Shown here: piece by piece, positions 10,523 through 22,404 of the stretch | How the letters are laid out: each line of letters starts with the position of its first letter | How positions within the stretch are numbered: the stretch's first letter is position 1 | Assembly: GCA_005656395.1 (NCBI GenBank) | Contig: SRSI01000027.1 | Location: forward strand, 372,001 to 436,000 | DNA: 64,000 nucleotides | Origin: Strongyloides papillosus | Taxonomy: Eukaryota; Nematoda; Chromadorea; Rhabditida; Strongyloididae | Direction of reading: 5' to 3' | Notes under the pieces: model-generated | Seen by the model: only the letters and a program-made list of their open reading frames with translations | What the model was told of the DNA's origin: nothing | The model's database searches: none | Program-made: the position numbers and the translations under genes

Positions 10523-13132
10523 AAAACAACACACTTTATAAAAATGTATGACATCTTTTACATAATCAATTCAGAATTTAGTTATATTCTGTGATTCAAA
10601 AAAGATATTTGATCGTCAAAATGACGCAAGTCAGTTAATTTATCATGATTTTACAATTTCATTTATAATAACAGTTTTTAATTCCAAGTCTAATTAATAA
10701 TTATGGAATATAAACTATATTATAGTTAGTTTTAATTAACAAAATTAAATTTATAACAAAAAAATTGATATAGTTTATTTAAAGAATAGTAACTTACAAT
10801 AATTAAAAAAGCTATTATCTAACATTTGTTAACCTTGAATAAATAATAAATCCTTTAAAAATTTTTAAAATAACACGATAGTATTTGAAATATAAAATTT
10901 ATTAGAAATAGTTAGTAATAAAAACGAAGAATTCAATGCATTAATGTGAATTAAAATGAATGGTAAATAAAATTTTTAATTTTTATCTTTTGATTCATTG
11001 TTTTATTTTTTGATAATCTGGCATCATGTCTAATTCCGCCTTCGAGTTGACACAATATAGATTTTGTCTTTATAAAAATTATTAATATTTTATTACGTTA
11101 ACTGAGATTAACTTAATATGATGTTTACATAAAGTGTTGCTGTAATAATTAATGATAAACATAAGAAAAAGAGTAATGATTAAAAATAACTTCGATAAAA
11201 TACATTATTACATTTATGAATGATATCTAGTTACAAAAAACTTTTAAAGTTATCTTATTTTTTTATAAATTTAAATAGATAACAAATAAAAAATTGACAA
11301 GTAAATTTCTAAAGATTTAAATAAAACTTAAAATTGGTTCGCGAGATATTACTAGATTTTAAACCTAAAGAAATCAAATCTAAGAGAGAAATAATGTTTT
11401 TAAATGGTTAAATGTATCAACATCCAGGATATGTCTAAAAATACACAAACCAGTTGAGCATAAATAACTTTTTTATTCCTTAAGAATTTTATGATATTCA
11501 GTACATTTTATAGTCTCGCTCGTTTTTTACAATATACTTCAAGATCGTTTTTAAATCTTAAATTTAAATAAAGTTATACAGATTTATATGTATACTATTT
11601 TTTCCAGTAACTTCCTGTAAAAGAATAAACATTTATCTGCACATAGACCATCGCAACTGTTTTAACTTTTAATATTTTTCACAATATTATAGTTAGTTAA
11701 TATTCCAACTTCTCTTCTACAAAGTATATATAAGATTTATTGTTAGAAGTCAAAAACAAGTAAATTTATAAAACATTGTGTGTTTATGTTCATAATAAAA
11801 AAAATAAATATAAATTCCAACAAATTTTAAATATTTTACTAAAAAAATAAACAAATAACTAAATAATATTATTAATTCACATTTTATAAGTTCAAATGTT
11901 TAATTGTATTTATTACCAAAATTTTACTATTTATTAAAATTCTAAATTACTATTGTTAAAAAATTATAAAGAAATGCCTGCTACAAAAAAATCTTTATTA
12001 TAACTCATAATTTACTTTAATAATTCTGCTTTCTTTTATTTATAAAAAAATAAAACTACCAGATAACAATAGTATTATGAATAAAATATCGTTTACAAGA
12101 AAGTTATGCCTTTTTTAAATAAAAATGTATAGGAAAAATAGCATTTGCATAAATCCCTATAACATTCTCCTAACATAAGGTTAAAAAACAATCTTAACAT
12201 ATGTTGTCGAAATAAAATTGGTGCTATCGAATGAATATAATATTATAAATTTTAAAAAATATAAAAGAAGCTATGATGCTTAACTTAATCGCGTATGATT
12301 TATGACATTATGTACAAAAAGATGTAAACTAAATTATATATTGGGTTTCAACGATATCACCATAGACATTTGAAAGAGTGTAATTTCTCAAAATATAATA
12401 TTTTTTATTACATTATTTTCATCTGATAGTTCACATTCTTTTATAAACATATTTTATGACTAATTATTTTAATTTTATGTAAAATTACTAAACATCAAAC
12501 ATTACTCATTTTTTAATTTCAAAAATAGCTTTTTGTTCCATTTAATTATTTTTATTAAATGCAAGGAACAAATATACAACTACAATCTCTTATTAATCAT
12601 TTTTTATATTATTAAATATTTGGTCACTTTATTATTACAAAAATGGATTTTTTTAAAAAAACTTAAATTTATAAACTTGATAATTGCACAGAAAAATTTT
12701 TTTTACCTTATAATTAATATTGTTTTAAGAAAAAACATTGTATGTAACATTAGAAAAACATAAAGATTTTTGAATAAAAAATTGTATGTATGTACAAAAA
12801 ATTAGACTTGTAGCAATTCAAACAAACAGGTATGTTTTGTATTACGATTTCAATATATGTCTGTATAACATATATATTTTTTTGAATATTTCAGTGATAA
12901 TTTTAGAAAAAAATATGTTATGATATTCATCATAATAAAAATATTTATCATAAAAATACAATGTATGACTTTTAGACTAATTTTTAATTATTTTTAAATA
13001 GTTTAGTAAATATAAGTTTTAGAAATTTAAAAATTTTATGGTAATAATAATTAAAGAGAAATAACTATTTAACTACACAAGTATGATTTATTTAAAATAA
13101 GTTTCCTGAGAAAGTCGAGCAATTTTAAAAAT
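10523..13132. other. Long non-coding A+T-rich stretch
   Basis: About 2.6 kb without a credible gene. The frame at 12533-12763 is Ile/Leu/Asn/Lys-rich low complexity. The phrase ttcaagatcgtttttaaa near 11540 recurs in related form at 20327, 20515 and 21550, so degenerate dispersed repeats run through this region. Confidence 0.45.
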
Positions 13133-14127
13133 GTGGGACAAGCAAAAATCTAAGACCCAATTTTTATATGCTTAAACGATACCCCTAGGTGACATATTAC
13201 CACATATAAAATATTAGCTTCATATCTCCACTCTACGCGTTTTTATGGCTTCAGAAACTTTTAAACCATGATTGCGTATCTCGAAAACTACTTTATGAAA
13301 CTATAACAATATATATATCATTCTTCACCATTTTTTGAGCACTTTTTAAGTACCAGGATAAATTTTGAAAAATCTTACTTCTAAGTATATTTTGTGACAT
13401 AAAATCATAGAAGATGAAAAACCCGAATCTCGAAAATATTATATTCGAATTCAGCGTGTCTGAAAACCTATATATACGTTTTTGAATTATTAAAAAAGTG
13501 CTGAGAAAAAAAGTTACATATTAAATATTCACAAAATAATTTACAAATATATTAGAATTACTTTTAATTTGACATACTGAAGCTTATTTTTGTATTTTAT
13601 TAATTATATATGGATTTTATTTCTTGAAAATTGCTTCTTTGGCACTTCTTGCTATTTTGAAAAAAGTGGTCATGAAGGCCTGAATGGTCGGGACAAGCAA
13701 AAATCTAAGTCTTCAATTTTTATGTTTAAACGTTGTGCTTTGGTGACATATTACCACGTACAAAATATCAGCTTCATAAATCTATCCTTTACATCTATAT
13801 GACTTCTGAAAGTTTTCGACCTTGATTACGTATCTCGAAAACTACTTTGTGAAACTATAACAATATATATATCATTCTTCACCATTTTTTGAGTATTTTT
13901 TATGTACAAAGATAAATTTTAAAAAATTTAATTTTTTAACAAATTTTGTGATCAAAACTCGTAGAAGATGGAAAACCCGAATCTCGAAAATGTTATATTC
14001 GAATTCAGCGTGTCTGAAAACCTATATATACGTTTTTGAATCATTAAAAAAGTGCTGAGAAAAAAAGTTCTATGGAAGTGATTTTGAACATAATTTTCAA
14101 AATCAACAAAATTCATTTTAATAGCAA
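13133..14127 (+). repeat. Left inverted arm of the foldback element
   Basis: Contains unit copy 1 (about 13133-13526), a link (13527-13689) and copy 2 (about 13690-14082). Shared landmarks are gacaagcaaaaatctaag, ggtgacatattaccac, atctcgaaaactacttt, gaattcagcgtgtctgaaaa and gtgctgagaaaaaaagtt. The short ORFs in it are present in mirror image in the other arm and show no protein-like conservation. Confidence 0.9.
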
Positions 14128-14329
14128 ATAATTGATTGTATTTCACTTTTAAACAATCAAAATTGAATTTTAATTATTCAAACATCACATTTTTAAACAT
14201 TATATATAACTTGAAAAAATATTTGTGAACTTCGTATAAATTAAGCAAATAAAGTTTAAGTACTTATTTTAATGTTCTTTAATAATGTATCTTACTGGTA
14301 TATCATAGAATTTCTTAGTGCCATAGATT

Positions 14330-14680
14330 TACTTTGTACGTATATATTAATTTTGAAATTTGTTGACCATAAGTGCATCTCGAAAATGAGTGTATGAATT
14401 TAAACAATATTATTCTTTACCATTTTTAAAGGTAATACATTACCATAAATTATTGAAATTCTTATTTTTATGTTTATTTTTCAACGCAAAACTATAGAAG
14501 ACGAAAACATTATAATCTTGAAAACATTAAATTCAAATTCAACGTGATCGAAAATGTATGTGTATGTTTTCGATTTATTGAGATTGTGACGAGGAAAAAA
14601 GTTCCGCATGATAATATAGTAAAATTTACTATGATTCAAATTTTGGGGACACGTCAACTCACCACTCGTCTATATGGGAA
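14330..14680 (+). repeat. Degraded third copy of the arm unit
   Basis: Keeps the order of landmarks of the arm unit (atctcgaaaa, ttctttaccatttttaaagg, atagaagacgaaaac, cgaggaaaaaagttc) with many changes. Its reverse complement is recognisable at 18709-18960. Its last ~30 bp (ccaactcaccactcgtc-like, 14655-14672) pair with 17238-17260. The paired order shows that the inverted symmetry reaches deeper than the near-identical arms. Confidence 0.65.
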
Positions 14681-14782
14681 TTATGAACAAGCTCTGAAGC
14701 CTATTTTACTTTTTTCAACATTTGTTTTTAACACTATAATAAACGCAAAATTGAAATTAAATTACTTCCTATTATATATAAT

Positions 14783-15064
14783 GGTGTATAAAAAAGCAAA
14801 ATAGACATTTAACAGTTTATAAAAAAGGAAAATAGGAGTATAGTTTAATAAATAATACTGTATATAAGTTAATATATAGAAGTACATAAAAAAGCAAAAT
14901 AGACGTTGAATAATGTACAAAAAAGCAAAATAGACATCGTACAGTGTATAAAAAAGCAAAATAGACATGTAGTTTAATAAACAAAACTATAAATAAGGTA
15001 TAATATAGAAGTACAAAAAAAAGCAAAGTAGACATCGTACAAAGTATAAAAAGCAAAATAGACT
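14783..15064 (+). repeat. Minisatellite with AAAAAAGCAAAATAGAC core
   Basis: Seven copies of a ~17-bp core, one of them altered (aaaaaaggaaaatagg), at about 14791, 14820, 14887, 14918, 14948, 15015 and 15045. They are arranged in two ~128-bp larger units that share atagtttaataaa and tatagaagtaca. A lone copy occurs at 17223, in the same orientation. Minus-strand frames over it give Leu/Tyr/Phe-rich periodic translations and are taken as repeat artefacts. Confidence 0.8.
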
Positions 15065-15532
15065 TATTTAAAGTTAATGTAATTAACAAATTGTTTTTTA
15101 TAGTACTAGTGATATTAGTAGATAGATATTTGTAATCAAAGCATGATCGATTAATATTTTAATGAAGTTACAAAAACTACTATGCTGAAAATCATTTCTA
15201 TAGCTCATTTTAAATTTACAGCAATAGCAATAATAAATTGGTAATTTTTAACAACAAATATATTGAAAAATTAAAAAAACAATTTTATATACAAATGTGG
15301 AAATAATTTTAAAATATTTCTTATTAAAATAGTAAACATTGAATTAAATAATAAACAATTAAAATATAAATTACACTTTACTACCTAATTGCATTGTGTT
15401 TGGATTATACTTTTCTTTTTCTTAAGTTACTGATCGTTGTTGATAGTGATTTGGCTTTTTCATTTAAACACGGCAGGAATAGTGTTAATGTTTTTAATAA
15501 CATCCAGAAGAAGAAGTGTACAATAGAAAAAA

Positions 15533-15727
15533 TTATTTTGAATAAAATTCAATAGCATCCAAAAGTTTATCCAATTCAAATGTCTTAAAATAAATATAGC
15601 CAACAGCTAATGATATTTTAGTTCCAAATACAAATAGAAATACAGCTCCAATACAAATGTAAAATTTGTATTTCTGTAATGTGTGTCCAAACAGTCCGGT
15701 AAACAATTTTTTAAATGTTAAGCTCAT
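15533..15727 (-). CDS. Possible small single-pass membrane protein, 64 aa
   Basis: ATG at 15725-15727, stop TAA at 15533. The protein has a short basic/hydrophobic N-terminus (LFTGLFGHTLQKYK), one membrane segment (about residues 22-44, FYICIGAVFLFVFG...) and a charged tail. Its composition is less repetitive than chance ORFs nearby, and the shape resembles small mitochondrial inner-membrane proteins, but I cannot assign it to a family. Its first 13 bases overlap, on the opposite strand, the start of the USP-like frame, so at most one of the two N-termini is likely to be real. It could be a chance frame. Confidence 0.3.
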   Translation of the reverse strand: MSLTFKKLFTGLFGHTLQKYKFYICIGAVFLFVFGTKISLAVGYIYFKTFELDKLLDAIEFYSK

Positions 15728-16436
15728 TTAAAATGTTGCCTAAGCATTCTTATTTACGACTAGCTGACAATGATTTCTACAACATTGTGAAACATAATAA
15801 ATTTATATACAGTAAACAACAAGAATCAGCTGCAGAATTTCTTTTCTTTATGCTTGATCAGTTTCAAAGTTGGACTCCAGACTTAATGAAACGTCTTAAT
15901 TATAAAAAAAAAACAATCTAATCTGCGAACACTGTTAAACTAGCAGGATAATAAGTGAATTTGAAGCACCCATTTTGAATATAAATATCAATGATATTAA
16001 TAACAAAAAGAATATAAATAACGCAATAAAGAGGATGTTGGAATATGAAATAGAAAGTGTTGTTCGTAAATGTCCGATATGCAACAAGATTTCTTCAAAC
16101 ATGACTATAAAACGGATAATAAGAAAATATCCAAAATATTTGTTTGTGGAGCTTACAAAAAATATCATGGATAAAGAACATCAAAATATGAGGATTGACT
16201 TCATATCCTCAAAAGATTCTTTGTATGTAAATAAATTCTTCACACCAAATACGCCGTATAAACTGAAAGGATTTATTGCATACGAGAGATTTGGACGTAG
16301 AACAGGACATTATGTAACTTATGTACGTTATGAAAATAAGTGGCATTGCCTTAATGATAGTCAAAAGCCTAAAGAAATAGATGAAAACGAATTACCTACA
16401 GAAAGGTCCACTGTTTTGCTTTATGAAATAAAATAA
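15715..16436 (+). pseudogene. Broken ubiquitin-specific protease (USP, peptidase C19) fragment
   Basis: The first frame (15715-15921) contains the QQ-x-AAEFLFFMLD element, which corresponds to the conserved QQDAxEFL box of USPs. A frameshift in an A-run near 15905-15914 moves to the frame ending at 16436. That frame has a Zn-finger pair spaced as in USP fingers, CEHC (~15924) and CPIC (~16073), then the His box GHYVTYVR (~16310) and WHCLNDSQ with the third catalytic position. A TAA at 15936-15938 lies directly after CEHC. The Cys box with the nucleophile is absent and I could not find it upstream. The parent would have removed ubiquitin from proteins; this copy cannot. It sits inside the foldback element and was probably captured or trapped there. 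Confidence 0.8.
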
Positions 16437-16439
16437 TAA

Positions 16440-18700
16440 TAATAAATTATTTATTTTTTATGACAGATTAATGAAAGTTTTTCTTCTATTTTGTTTTTTT
16501 GAAAAAAGTAAAACAAATGATTCTACAACGAAAATGATGACCAAATTGCATATATAAACTCTTATTTTATCATCATTTCGTCATTTTAAAATGTCTTATA
16601 CTAATGTAATTCATTTCGGACCCCGTTTTGTCATTATACTTATTTATATTTCTAATAAAGCCTTCCTTTATACTTCTTGTACATCTCTGAATACTTCAAG
16701 TAATTATCCTATATTTCTGAAAACTTTCCAGCATTACTACCTTACAGATCTGACTAACTGTCATTCGTTATAAAATTTTACTTAAATACTATTTCCTTAT
16801 TCAAAAATATATCTAAAATTTCTTCTAAATTCAACAGTTTATTATTGCATTGATGACATTCATCATAATTATTAATATAGAGCTTTGATTGTGATGATAT
16901 TTTTAATTTGTGTAGTAGGTGTTTTATCATATCATTACATTTATATAAATATAATTCCTTTACTTTTTTTATTGCTTGTTATAATAAAATAATGATAATG
17001 TCTTTATAATACATTAATATATAATATTTGTATCATAAAAATTACCATCTATGAAGGTTTGCATCATTTTTAAAATTTTGTGTTATTGCATAATTCATAC
17101 ATAATAAAGGATTATATATGTTAATAAGATAAGAAAATGTGTCATAACTATGAGATTAAGACAGTTAAGGCGCATAACAATACAAAATACTCATTGTTAA
17201 TACATATTTTACCAAAGTCGAAAAAAGCAAAATAGCCAGTGGTGAGCTGACGGGTTCCCCAAATTTTCGTTGTATTTTATATTAATATTATTAGTTAGTT
17301 AAAAAGAATACTTGTAATTAATATTGACTAACAAGAGTTATTTTTGGTCAATGCAAAACTATTATTATTAATACAATGTGTCCTGTAGAATATTTTTATT
17401 GTTTGAATATAAATAGCTAAATTTTTGATATTTTGGTTATTTGATAGTTCAACTTCTTTTATACAAAACATTTTCAGATTGTCATTAAAAGTCAAGTTTA
17501 AAAAAAAGTTTAAAAGATTTATGTTAACGTCGGTAAAAATTTCAAAAAATTGCTTTCGTGATTATAGTTAAATTACTTGACTATGAATTTAATACTTTAA
17601 CATAATAATATGAATCATTTTATAGCTTAACTTCTATTTATAATATTTTTAAGATTCATTATTAGAAGTTAATCTTAGGTATAATTTTGGAAACTCTTAT
17701 TATAATATTTTATTTTCTAAATTTAATAACAAAAATACACAAAATGAAAGTATGACAGTTTAAATTAACATCTTAAAAATACTATTTATCATAATTGACA
17801 TAAAAACGAGATATCATATAAAAATAAGACCGATAAAATACTGCATTTATCTCATTTTGATGAAAATAAATTCTACCTAATTTTTCAATGTATAATAGTG
17901 GAGACGTAAAATTTGTATGCAAAATGATGTAGAATGTACTTCATAAAATGGGTAAAACCTCATACTATAAAATGATATTGTATCATTTACTTTCTTGATA
18001 TAAAATGTTTTTATCAAACACATATGTTTAGTTATCTTTGTGTTTAAAATATTGAAATTTAAAAATTTAGCTATCTTCTACAGTAAATAGAAGTAAGCAT
18101 TAAATCTTGTAAAATACTATTAATTAATTAGCATTATTTAATGGTTTATTTCTTGTTCATTGTAAATATTTTTTTTTAATTATGCAAAGTTATTCTTTAC
18201 TTTTTTTTATGAACGAAAATGAAAAATCTTTTTCAAAATTTATATAGTTGACTTATAACAAGGGACATTGAAATACAATATAGAAATCAAATTGATTTTC
18301 TTAATGATAGTAATTTCATAGAAACTTATAAGATATTAATAGCTTTATGATTCTTCATAACAATTAAATTTTATGTTTTACGAATAAAAATGTACATCTT
18401 TATCGACATTAATAGAATTTTTTTAACTTTCATTAAAACTTGAGTTTTAATAACATTCTTAAAATATTTTGTATAAAAAAAGTTAAACTAACAAATAAGC
18501 AAAATATCAAAAATTAAGTCATATTTGCTCAGATAATGGAAAAGTTTACAAGACACACTATCTTCATAATAATAATTTGGTATAAAAGAATTTAATGATC
18601 GGTGATTAATACTAATTATAAGTCTTATTCTCAACTATTTAATGATATTATTGTAAAAATACAATAACAATTTTGACCAATAAGAAATATTACTATACTG
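16440..18700. other. Non-coding interior of the foldback element
   Basis: A+T-rich sequence without a credible gene. Patches near 17420-17480 and 17620-17680 (gttcaacttc..., attattagaagtt) resemble patches at 12410 and 11700, on the other side of the left arm, so diverged repeats surround the element too. The frame at 16591-16773 is not recognisable. Confidence 0.4.
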
Positions 18701-19190
18701 TCATGCAGAACTTTTTTCCTCGACACAATTTAATAAACCAAGGGCATATATATTCGTTTTCGGTTATGTAAAATTCGAATTTATATTTTAAAAATTCGGA
18801 TTTTTTGTCCTCTATACTCTTGGAGAAAAGTTGAATGTTAAAGTAAGAATTATAAAATTTAATGTAATGTATTTAAAGAGCTTTAAAATTAGTGGAGAAT
18901 AATATTGTTGTAACTTCATGCACTTATTCTTAGGAGAGGTAATTGTTTAACAATTTTTGAAAACCATATATACATACAGTAGAAATTTATTGGATTAAAG
19001 ATTTATTTGTGATAATATATCATAAAGATCCAAAAATTAAGTATATAAAAATAAGTATCTAGATTTTTTCCTGTCTGAGCTTTTCAGAATTCTTAAGCAT
19101 TATTTTTAAGTTGACTAAAATGTAAAAAAACAATGTATAAAGAAAGAAAACGTAATTGTGACTGATAAAAAACAAAATATGTTTATGATT

Positions 19191-20186
19191 TTGCTATTAA
19201 AATGAATTTTGTTGATTTTGAAAATTATGTTCAAAATCACTTCCATAGAACTTTTTTTCTCAGCACTTTTTTAATAATTCAAAAATGTATATATAGGTTT
19301 TCAGACACGCTGAATTCGAATATAACATTTTCGAGATTCGGGTTTTCCATCTTCTACGAGTTTTGATCACAAAAGTTGTTAAAAAATTAAATTTTTTAAA
19401 ATTTATCTTTGTACATAAAAAATACTCAAAAAATGGTGAAGAATGATATATATATTGTTATAGTTTCACAAAGTAGTTTTCGAGATACGTAATCAAGGTC
19501 GAAAACTTTCAGAAGTCATATAGATGTAAAGGATAGATTTATGAAGCTGATATTTTGTACGTGGTAATATGTCACCAAGGCACAACGTTTAAGCATAAAA
19601 AAGTGAGGACTTAGATTTTTGCTTGTCCCGACTATTCAGGCCTTCATGACCACTTTTTTCAAAATAGCAAGAAGTGCCGAAGAAGCAATTTTCAATAAAC
19701 AAAATTCATATACAATTAATAAAATACAAAAATAAGCTTCAGTATGTCAAATTAAAAGTAATTCTAATATATTTGTAAATTATTTTGTGAATATTTAATA
19801 TGTAACTTTTTTTCTCAGCACTTTTTTAATAATTCAAAAACGTATATATAGGTTTTCAGACACGCTGAATTCGAATATAATATTTTCGAGATTCGGGTTT
19901 TTCATCTTCTACGATTTTATGTCACAAAATATACTTAGAAGTAAGATTTTTTAAAATTTATCCTGGTACTTAAAAAGAACTCAAAAAATGGTGAAGAATG
20001 ATATATATATTGTTATAGTTTTATAAAGTAGTTTTCGAGATACGCAATCATGGTCGAAAAGTTTCTGAAGCCATAAAAACGCGAAGAGCGGAGATATGAA
20101 GCTAATATTTTATATGTAGTAATATGTCACCTAGGGGTATCATTTAAGCATATAAAAATGGGGTCTTAGATTTTTGCTTGTCCCAC
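19191..20186 (-). repeat. Right inverted arm of the foldback element
   Basis: Reverse complement of 13133-14127, with few differences by eye, mostly single bases and one- or two-base changes (for example agcactttttaag versus agaactcaaaaaa at the copy-1 unit). Immediately outside it the sequence continues cctgtttgag. If the true terminus includes it, the right end would read CAGGGTGGGACAAGC. Confidence 0.9.
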
Positions 20187-20326
20187 CCTGTTTGAGTATC
20201 TCAAGAAACGTATTTTAAAATATAATTTTATTTTACACTTTTTATAATTAAAACATTTTAAAGCTATTTTTTTTATTGTGAACAAAGATAAATAATGCTT
20301 TTAAACTTCCATAAGTTTATTTTTTT

Positions 20327-20535
20327 AAAATGATCTTGAAAGATAATAAGAAAAAGTGAATTATAATAATTTAAATTATTAAATATTTTATTAAAGATAC
20401 TATAATGTATTAGTAAATCCTCTTTATAAAAATTCTTACAATTTTAATTAAAATTAAAGTTAATTAATGTGTTTTTATAATTCAAATAACTATAAATTAC
20501 TTTTTCATACTATCTTTCAAGATCATTTTTAAAAA
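20327..20535. repeat. ~210-bp hairpin repeat
   Basis: About 38 bp at 20330-20368 (aaaatgatcttgaaagata...) is the reverse complement of 20497-20534 (...tatctttcaagatcatttt). A related half-copy is at 21540-21600. It is non-coding and may be a MITE or its solo remnant. Confidence 0.65.
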
Positions 20536-20990
20536 TTGTTGTTTTTTTGTTTTTTGTCTTTTTAAATTTAAGTTGAAGAGAAATTTTTAAATACCAAGTA
20601 TATCATTTGTTAATAAATAAAATTTTGATCATGCATTATCAACATTTAAAAAAAACTGTCAATTACTTTATTTGAAAGTACAACTTAAAAATCAATTAGT
20701 TTATGAAGATTAGCTAGAAAAATGAAAAAATGAAAACAAACATAAATTCAAATAAATTTTTTTTAGTTAACATAGCAAATAAAAAAAAGAAAAACAATAA
20801 AATAAATAAATTGTTATTGTTGTTATTAGATTGTTTAAAAAAATAATTTTTGTTAAAACATTTGCAAGTTTACAAAAATTTGACTTTTAATAGAATAATT
20901 CATAAAATACTATAAAGGAAAAGTTATACTCTAGAATGTTCATAATAATAATTAAAAAAATCAAGATTTGATAAAAATTTGCATTAATTA

Positions 20991-21940
20991 CACACAAAAA
21001 AAATGGGACAAATTTTGACATTATTACATAAAATGCAATAACATGTCCCACCACTTTGAAATGTCAAAATTTATTCAAATTTTAAAAATATCAGGCGAAA
21101 ACAAAAATGTTTTAAATGACGCAAAATTTTAGATTTTCGCATAAATTTGGTCGTTTTTTTACAAAAATATATACTTTTAATATTTTGAAGTAATGAAACA
21201 TTTATTTAATCTTAGAAATTTTAAAAATATTACACCTATTTTAGAATCTAATTTGTTTTTATAATATATTATGAAGTGAGTTATCAGAAGTCAATTTCGT
21301 GTAAAGTTGTTAACGTTTTAACAAAAATCATTCTCTTAAACAACCCGTTAACACCAGTAAATTTAAAAAATTAGAATTTTTATAACTACAATAAGAAAGA
21401 GTGATAATTATCAAACCATATAAAGTAATGTTTATCAAAAATATTATCTTAGTACTTGCTATTTTTCTTATTTAAATTAAAATATTTAAAAATTTTTTTT
21501 ACTATGAACAAAACGTATAATGTTTTAAAACTTTTAATCGGTTTGACTTTTAAAGATGATCTTGAAAAACAGTATAAAAAAGTTGAGTCATCAGATGAAT
21601 ATAACTTTCTATAAAAATCTTATTTATAGTTATTCAAACAATTGAAGAATATCTAAAAAATACTATCATATATCGATAAATATTCTTTATAAAAGCATTT
21701 TTTAATCTTATAATAAGCTAAAATCTAATATTGTATTTAAAAATGTATTGTAAAAAATAACTTAAGTTTTAAAATAAAAACAATAAAATATAAAATAAAA
21801 ACTAATTCTAGTTATTGTCTTAATTTTTTGTACAAAATAATTGCGTTAAAATTATCGCAAATCAAGAAAATTCAAATTTTATTAGGTGGGACAAATTTAT
21901 TACATTTTACGCAAATGTGTGTCCCATTTTTTTTTGTGTG
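20991..21940. mobile_element. MITE with CACACAAAAA termini, TA-flanked
   Basis: The termini cacacaaaaaaaatgggaca and its reverse complement (tgtcccattttttttgtgtg) enclose 950 bp, with TA on each side. The inverted repeat runs ~48 bp inward and itself contains a small palindrome (tgggaca ... tgtccca). There is no transposase. The TA flanks suggest Tc1/mariner mobilisation. A 68-residue frame at its right end (21828-22034) crosses the boundary and is rejected. Confidence 0.75.
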
Positions 21941-22404
21941 TACTGAAACTGGAAAATTTAAAATTCATCCAACAAAAGAATTTTTTTGTATCCAAAAAGT
22001 AAATAAAAATGAATATTTGAATTATTTCAAGTAAGTATTTAAATGCCTTTCCATTATAGTTTTGAAATTGATATAAATATTACAATATCATTCTTTTATT
22101 AACTATATATTCACCCTAATTTTACAAATATATAAATGAGAAAAAACAAAAAAGTTAATGCCTTAAAATAACTTTTTTCGTTTTTAACTACAAATTTCGT
22201 TATAGTTTTTATATTTTATGCCAGACTTTGTTCTATGTAATAACATTAGTTTTATTTTCTTTAAACGACTTTTTATAAAGTTATAACATTATAAAATCTT
22301 GATTTTTACTAAAAAATAGTCATTATCTCTTGATCTATTACTTTGTTCATTTTTTATAAATCTTTTGATATTAAGTTTAATTCTTATTTTTGAGTTGTAT
22401 CTTT

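Larger units (their letters stand above)
13133..20186. mobile_element. Foldback (long inverted-repeat) element carrying a USP fragment
   Basis: Two arms of almost equal length (13133-14127 and 19191-20186) are near-perfect reverse complements. Both start, reading inward, gtgggacaagcaaaaatctaag. Each arm contains two internal copies of a ~390-bp unit, and a third, degraded copy lies further in (14330-14680; 18709-18960 and 17238-17268 opposite). The ~5-kb interior holds a minisatellite, a small minus-strand ORF and a broken ubiquitin-specific-protease gene. No transposase is recognised and I see no convincing target duplication (left flank ttttaaaaat, right flank cctgtttgag). It could be a foldback transposon, or an inverted duplication of host DNA made without transposition. 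Confidence 0.75.

Noticed and set aside
12533..12763. 76-codon Ile/Leu/Lys-rich frame
   Set aside because: Low-complexity translation expected of A+T-rich DNA; no conserved feature.
13590..15089. Several short open frames (13590-13802, 13952-14146, 14544-14804, 14762-14968, 14817-15089)
   Set aside because: All lie in the inverted arms or the minisatellite; translations are periodic or low complexity and mirror-image copies are broken.
13133..20186. Maverick/Polinton or autonomous DNA transposon
   Set aside because: No polymerase, integrase, capsid or DDE transposase frame in the interior; it is too short for a Maverick.
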